64,000 nucleotides of DNA from Gracilibacillus dipsosauri. GTDB taxonomy: Bacteria; Bacillota; Bacilli; Bacillales; Amphibacillaceae. The notes below the pieces were generated by a model. That model searched no databases, was not told where the DNA came from, and saw nothing but the letters and a program-made list of their open reading frames with translations. Location: contig NZ_QGTD01000018.1 of the NCBI RefSeq assembly GCF_003176895.1, positions 192,383 through 256,382 on the forward strand, in the 5' to 3' direction. The translations under genes were made by a program, and so were the position numbers. This document shows positions 59,848-64,000 of the stretch, in pieces; the first letter of the stretch is position 1; every line of letters starts with the position of its first letter.

Positions 59848-61008
59848 TTATTTAAACTCATTTCGGTATTCTTGAGGAGTACATCCCACTTTATTCTTAA
59901 ACTGATGAGTAAAGTAACTTTGACTTTCGAAACCACATAAGTGTGCAATGTCAACTAACAGATGTGAAGAGTTTTGAATTAAATATTTTGCTTTTTTTAT
60001 TCGTTCTGAAATGATAAATTGTTGAATCGTCATCCCTTTCTCTCGTTTAAATAATGAAGAAATATAATTTGGGTGACGATCACAGTGTTCAGCCAACTGT
60101 TTTAGTGTGATAGATTCAGATAAATGATTCTGAATATAGTTTACGATCATTTTTGTGCTTTTCGTAAGTCCTTCCGATTGATGCTGTTGTATCTTTTTTA
60201 AAAAAAGTTTTAATATTTTTATTTCTTTTTCAACAAAACGTTTATGACTTGCAGGAGACTCAATGTCTTTTATTATTGCTTCACGAAGAGCAATCATCTC
60301 TTGAGGATTACATCCAACTTCAATAGCAGCTCTTGCAAGAGTCGTCGCCAAGACTATTAAATTATTCTTTTTATTTCTAATATCCGTAGTATGAGGCATC
60401 GATTTATTACGGAAGTCATAATAGGCTTCAATTGCTTTAACATTTCCATTTTTTAATAACATTAAGAACTTATTTTCTTTTTGAATAGAATAACTTTCGT
60501 ATTCTTCTGATGTTTCATTAATCTGTTGATATGGTGGCTGTTCACCGATGGGTTCTAATGTGGTGTTATAGAAATGGTCACCAAGTTGAATAATTTCTTT
60601 GTACTTCTCAATTTGTGCATTCGTCAGTTCGCGATATTCTAATGCTGGATCAACTATCCATTTTAAATGGCTAAAATCAGCTGTATTAGTAGTGTTAATA
60701 GCTCTTTTATATGGTCCGATTCCAATCATACCTTTAAAAAATGGTAATAATACTAAGAAATAGTAGTCACCAAATTTTAATTCTATAACCTTAAGGTCTG
60801 TATTGTTTTTCCTTAGTTTTTTTTCTATAGAATTAAAAATAGATCCATAATCATTATTACTGTTCAAATAGTTGGTACTAAAAAGAACTTCGTTTTGATA
60901 AGAGTAAAATGATGGTAAATCTGTAATGAGATGCATCAGATTCACCAATTTTATAGAGAATTTCTTTGAAGCGTAATTCGGGTACTTTATATCACTTTTA
61001 TTCTTCAT
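59848..61008 (-). CDS. AraC-family transcriptional regulator
   Basis: A 386-residue regulator with the DNA-binding pair at the C-terminus (residues about 285-383: ITLKQLAEHCDRHPNYISSLFKRE and LLVDIAHLCGFESQSYFTHQF, ending in CTPQEYR). The N-terminal part has no membrane segment and reads as a mixed alpha/beta sensor with a helical middle region. I choose the ATG at 61008, nine bases after AAGGAG; the ATG at 61017 abuts that site. It is the last gene of a minus-strand series with an unrecognised 545-residue protein and a sortase-anchored repeat protein. Its target is unknown, and it could also act on the N-glycan genes that converge on it. Confidence 0.82.
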   Translation of the reverse strand: MKNKSDIKYPNYASKKFSIKLVNLMHLITDLPSFYSYQNEVLFSTNYLNSNNDYGSIFNSIEKKLRKNNTDLKVIELKFGDYYFLVLLPFFKGMIGIGPYKRAINTTNTADFSHLKWIVDPALEYRELTNAQIEKYKEIIQLGDHFYNTTLEPIGEQPPYQQINETSEEYESYSIQKENKFLMLLKNGNVKAIEAYYDFRNKSMPHTTDIRNKKNNLIVLATTLARAAIEVGCNPQEMIALREAIIKDIESPASHKRFVEKEIKILKLFLKKIQQHQSEGLTKSTKMIVNYIQNHLSESITLKQLAEHCDRHPNYISSLFKREKGMTIQQFIISERIKKAKYLIQNSSHLLVDIAHLCGFESQSYFTHQFKNKVGCTPQEYRNEFK

Positions 61009-61062
61009 AGTACTCATCTCCTTGTGATGCTGATATTTTATTGTGACAATAGATAGTGTTTT

Positions 61063-62700
61063 CTATGAATATACTTTCTTTGGTTGAGAAATCTTTTGGT
61101 AGTAGTGATAGTAACTTGATACATAATCTCTTATTTCATCTATTCTAGATCTAAAGGAGTTCTCACGATTAAAAAATGTTCCATTAACTAGTTTTGGGAA
61201 TTTCATATACATGGATACCTCAGGAAAAAAATATTCATTTAGTTGATGCTTTATATGATATTGAATCGTTTTGTTTAACTCATACAATGGGTAATTCACC
61301 AATAAGTAACTCTTTTGTAAATATTGAATGTTTTCAATAATGTTAGTTGTTACTAAAAGTGCTTCTAAAACAGCTGGTGAACTGACGTGTAGTTTTTGAA
61401 TAAAATCAAGTTGGAATTCTGCATTTCTTAATCCAAACTTAAAATATTTGTCTTCAGGCTTATATTTCGTTAGCTGATTGACTGTGTGAATTAACCAATT
61501 ATCGATGTTCTTCCAATCACCATTTTCAATACTATAATCTAAAGCAATGGTGACTGAGTTTAACCATTTTATGTCGTTATCTAATTCATATAGATAAAGC
61601 AAGCTAAGTAGGGCTTCCCAATTATAGTAGGAATGTATTCCATCACTATAGCTTGATTGATTTTGTAAGGATAACAAAGTGTCCCCAATTGATTTAGCTA
61701 TAGGTAGGTATCTATCGTCTTGAAAAGCTTTTGTATATTTTATGATTACGATGATAGTTGCTCCCATAGCCCCTAGATTTACGCTTGGTTTGTTCTTTTT
61801 ACCAGCGATGTATTGTACAACTACTTTATGTGCAGGGTGATTTATCAGGCTTATAGACTTTTGGAAATAGAAAGCTAATCCCCTTTTTATGGGTAATTCC
61901 AATTCTTTTCTTTTTGTTAGACAAAATGCATCGATCATCGAGTAAATCGTTCTTGCATGATGATGAATACTATAGACCTCGATCTTTTCATGAAAATGAC
62001 TATAGTAACCATAAACAAATTTTCCGTTTGGCTTAATTTGTTTAGCCAGATAAGAAGATGATTGATCAATAATGTCATAAATAAGAGCTTTATTTACATC
62101 ATTGATTACTCGTCGTCCATGATCAAAACTATTAGAATGTAATGGATAATAGTTTTGTTCATCACAGAAATAACTAACTGTATCAAATAAAACAATTTCT
62201 CTTATGTAAGATTCAATTATTGGAAATCGTGCATTACGGTACATTTTTAGATAAATATTTATATTTCGCATTGAGAATGAACCGTTCTGTATTAGATCAT
62301 TTGCTTCAAATTCTTGTTCTAAAAAAGCTAGATTAAAATGTGAATCCAATGCGACACCCTTACGTAAAGGAGTTTGACTAGAATAAAGGCGCATAAATTC
62401 GCGTTTTGATAATAATTCCATATTTATAGCCAAATCTACTTTTGCCCACTTTGGATGTAAATCATTCTTATTAATATATAAAAGACATTTTCTTTCAGCA
62501 TTTTTATATGCATATTCAATAGAAGTACTTATACCTGTGAAAACGCGTGCCCTAGAATCTGTATCGGTAACAGAAAGAAAAATGACATATTTCATGTAGG
62601 GTGTAAATAATCTTGTATTGGAATTGTCTGCTTGATTTTTATAACAAAATAAAGAATTCTTAGCATGCTTTATTGTTGGAATAAATTTTTCTAATGTCAC
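61063..62700 (-). CDS. Unrecognised 545-residue protein, probable alpha/alpha toroid
   Basis: I do not recognise the family. There is no signal peptide or clear membrane segment. The first 170 residues look like a separate alpha/beta domain (KYVIFLSVTDTDSRARVF, AERKCLLYINKNDLHPKWAKVDLAIN). From about residue 200 the chain is a series of amphipathic helices with aromatic and histidine-rich turns (FVYGYYSHFHEKIEVYSIHHHARTIYS, SDGIHSYYNWEALLSLLYLYE). This resembles the six-hairpin toroids of glycoside hydrolases, lyases and lanthionine or terpene cyclases. The GTG start has AGGGAGG upstream. It lies downstream of the sortase-anchored protein gene, so a role in modifying or sensing surface material is possible. 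This is inference. Confidence 0.6.
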   Translation of the reverse strand: MTLEKFIPTIKHAKNSLFCYKNQADNSNTRLFTPYMKYVIFLSVTDTDSRARVFTGISTSIEYAYKNAERKCLLYINKNDLHPKWAKVDLAINMELLSKREFMRLYSSQTPLRKGVALDSHFNLAFLEQEFEANDLIQNGSFSMRNINIYLKMYRNARFPIIESYIREIVLFDTVSYFCDEQNYYPLHSNSFDHGRRVINDVNKALIYDIIDQSSSYLAKQIKPNGKFVYGYYSHFHEKIEVYSIHHHARTIYSMIDAFCLTKRKELELPIKRGLAFYFQKSISLINHPAHKVVVQYIAGKKNKPSVNLGAMGATIIVIIKYTKAFQDDRYLPIAKSIGDTLLSLQNQSSYSDGIHSYYNWEALLSLLYLYELDNDIKWLNSVTIALDYSIENGDWKNIDNWLIHTVNQLTKYKPEDKYFKFGLRNAEFQLDFIQKLHVSSPAVLEALLVTTNIIENIQYLQKSYLLVNYPLYELNKTIQYHIKHQLNEYFFPEVSMYMKFPKLVNGTFFNRENSFRSRIDEIRDYVSSYYHYYQKISQPKKVYS

Positions 62701-62740
62701 TATCCTTATTCCTCCCTATTTATGGAGTATAGTTAGGAAT

Positions 62741-62772
62741 AACGTAGTCCTTCTTAACAGAAGAACTACGTT
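62741..62772 (-). terminator. Hairpin after the surface-protein gene
   Basis: On the minus strand AACGTAGTTCTTCT (62772-62759) pairs with AGAAGGACTACGTT (62754-62741) over 14 bp with one wobble and a four-base loop. The T-run is lacking, so termination is probably partial. Confidence 0.55.
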
Positions 62773-62785
62773 AATGTTACTTTGA

Positions 62786-64000
62786 TTATTCGGTTTTATT
62801 ACGACGTGCAAATAGACTAGTAGCGATACCTAGTAATATAGCACCTAATCCCGTAAGGATTAGATTAAAAATATTAGTGGATGTATTCGGAAGTTCTGTA
62901 TGATTGTCATTGTTTTCACCTGCTTCAGAATAACCACTGTCTTGATCTGATGGATTTGGATCTGGATTCACTTGTTCTTCAGTATCATTAGCTGGGTCGT
63001 TAGGATCAAGAGGATCCGTTCCATTATCTACCTCGTCTCCATCATTGATGCCATCGCCATCGGTATCTGGGTTGTTAGGATCGGTTCCAGCTTGTTCTTC
63101 CTCTTCGTCAGTTAAGCCGTCGCCATCGGAGTCAGTTTCAGTACCATCAGCCGGATCATTAGGATCAAGAGGATCCGTTCCATTATCTACCTCGTCTCCA
63201 TCATTGATGCCATCGCCATCGGAATCCGGGTTGTTAGGATCGGTCCCAGCTTGTTCTTCCTCTTCGTCAGTTAGGCCGTCGCTGTCCGAGTCAGTATTAT
63301 CAGCCGGATCATTAGGATCAAGAGGATCTGTTTCATTGTCTACCTCGTCTCCATCATTGATGCCATCGCCATCGGTATCTGGGTTGTTAGGATCGGTTCC
63401 AGCTTGTTGTTCTTCTTCGTCAGTTAAGCCGTCGCCGTCCGAGTCAGTAGCATCAGCCGGATCATTAGGATCAAGAGGATCCGTTCCATTATCTACCTCG
63501 TCCCCGTCGTTAATACCATCGCCATCGGAGTCTGGATTGTTAGGATCGGTCCCAGCTTGTTGTTCTTCTTCATCAGTTAGGCCATCGCCATCCGAGTCGG
63601 TAGCATCAGCAGGATCGTTAGGATCAAGAGGATCCGTTCCATTATCTACCTCGTCTCCATCATTGATGCCATCGCCATCGGAATCCGGGTTGTTAGGATC
63701 GGTCCCAGCTTGTTCTTCCTCTTCGTCAGTTAAGCCATCGCCATCTGAGTCGGTAGCATCAGCAGGGTCGTTAGGATCAAGAGGATCCGTTCCATTATCT
63801 ACCTCGTCTCCATCATTGATGCCATCGCCATCGGTATCTGGGTTGTTAGGATCGGTCCCAGCTTGTTGTTCTTCTTCGTCAGTTAAGCCATCGCCATCCG
63901 AGTCGGTAGCATCAGCCGGATCATTAGGATCAAGAGGATCCGTTCCATTATCTACCTCGTCTCCATCATTGATGCCATCGCCATCGGTATCTGGGTTGTT
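62786..64000 (-). CDS. Sortase-anchored repeat surface protein, partial (C-terminal half)
   Basis: The frame is open from the window edge to the stop at 62786, giving 404 residues of a longer protein whose N-terminus lies outside. It consists of about seven 51-residue repeats, each with two acidic loops ([11 protein letters not shown] and [12 protein letters not shown]), like calcium-binding thrombospondin type 3 repeats. A short P/N/D-rich spacer follows, then a sorting signal: LPNTS, a hydrophobic segment of some 20 residues, and the tail RRNKTE. LPxTS motifs recall the LPDTS/LPDTA substrates of the Bacillus sortase YhcS. Repeat DNA is nearly identical between copies. It is probably a calcium-stiffened cell-wall stalk carrying an N-terminal enzyme or adhesin that is not visible here. 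Confidence 0.88.
   Translation of the reverse strand, partial: NNPDTDGDGINDGDEVDNGTDPLDPNDPADATDSDGDGLTDEEEQQAGTDPNNPDTDGDGINDGDEVDNGTDPLDPNDPADATDSDGDGLTDEEEEQAGTDPNNPDSDGDGINDGDEVDNGTDPLDPNDPADATDSDGDGLTDEEEQQAGTDPNNPDSDGDGINDGDEVDNGTDPLDPNDPADATDSDGDGLTDEEEQQAGTDPNNPDTDGDGINDGDEVDNETDPLDPNDPADNTDSDSDGLTDEEEEQAGTDPNNPDSDGDGINDGDEVDNGTDPLDPNDPADGTETDSDGDGLTDEEEEQAGTDPNNPDTDGDGINDGDEVDNGTDPLDPNDPANDTEEQVNPDPNPSDQDSGYSEAGENNDNHTELPNTSTNIFNLILTGLGAILLGIATSLFARRNKTE
63002..64000 (-). repeat. 153-bp tandem coding repeats
   Basis: The word AGGATCAAG (plus strand) recurs at 63002, 63161, 63314, 63467, 63620, 63773 and 63926. Spacing is 153 bases except for one of 159, all multiples of three. The array continues past the window edge. 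Confidence 0.92.

Overview
The window reads as chromosome of a low-GC Gram-positive bacterium of the Bacillaceae, probably a salt-tolerant genus near Gracilibacillus, Amphibacillus or Oceanobacillus. The signs are strong AGGAGG ribosome binding sites, many TTG and GTG starts, CcpA-type cre boxes, YesL/DUF624 proteins, Lpl-type transporters, an OpuA glycine betaine importer and an LPNTS sortase signal. The genus is inferred, not proven. No rRNA, tRNA, phage, insertion sequence or CRISPR array was seen.

Layout. 1-12.1 kb is mixed: opuAA (cut by the window edge) with a divergent GbsR-like regulator, a TetR regulator followed by a seven-copy hairpin repeat array and an ABC exporter, a MocR regulator with an MFS transporter, a GNAT acetyltransferase, three small lipoproteins and a metallo-beta-lactamase-fold hydrolase. 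12.1-25.3 kb is an alpha-1,6-mannan module: two divergent sugar ABC importers, two paralogous GntR-LacI hybrid regulators, an intracellular GH125 alpha-1,6-mannosidase, a YesL protein and a secreted GH76 endo-mannanase. 25.4-28.2 kb holds a Gfo/Idh oxidoreductase and two xylose-isomerase-like TIM barrels. 28.4-31.7 kb is a compact ABC transporter, membrane zincin and small peptide operon, possibly an undescribed peptide maturation and export system. 31.9-35.4 kb has an XRE regulator with a membrane protein on the minus strand and a secreted PL11 rhamnogalacturonan lyase.

35.5-59.3 kb is the most striking part. A YesL protein and a membrane-bound AraC regulator precede a long plus-strand run: an Lpl-type ABC importer (two permeases and a lipoprotein), GH38, GH125, GH29, GH3, a second GH38, GH2 beta-mannosidase, an L-asparaginase II family protein, an M17 leucyl aminopeptidase and CutC. 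None of these enzymes has a signal peptide. The set fits import of N-glycans or glycopeptides followed by complete breakdown in the cytoplasm: alpha-mannose, fucose, a GH3-cleaved beta-linked sugar and core beta-mannose are removed, and a peptidase and an amidohydrolase are available for the peptide and asparagine part. The glycosidase and importer half recalls the pneumococcal N-glycan locus (NgtS-P1-P2, GH38, GH125, GH29). The asparaginase, aminopeptidase and CutC tail is the unusual part.

59.8-64 kb on the minus strand carries an AraC-type regulator, a large unrecognised protein that is probably an alpha/alpha toroid, and the C-terminal half of a sortase-anchored surface protein made of near-identical 51-residue Asp-rich repeats.

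Several starts were moved to in-frame codons with a proper ribosome binding site; each case is explained in its entry.
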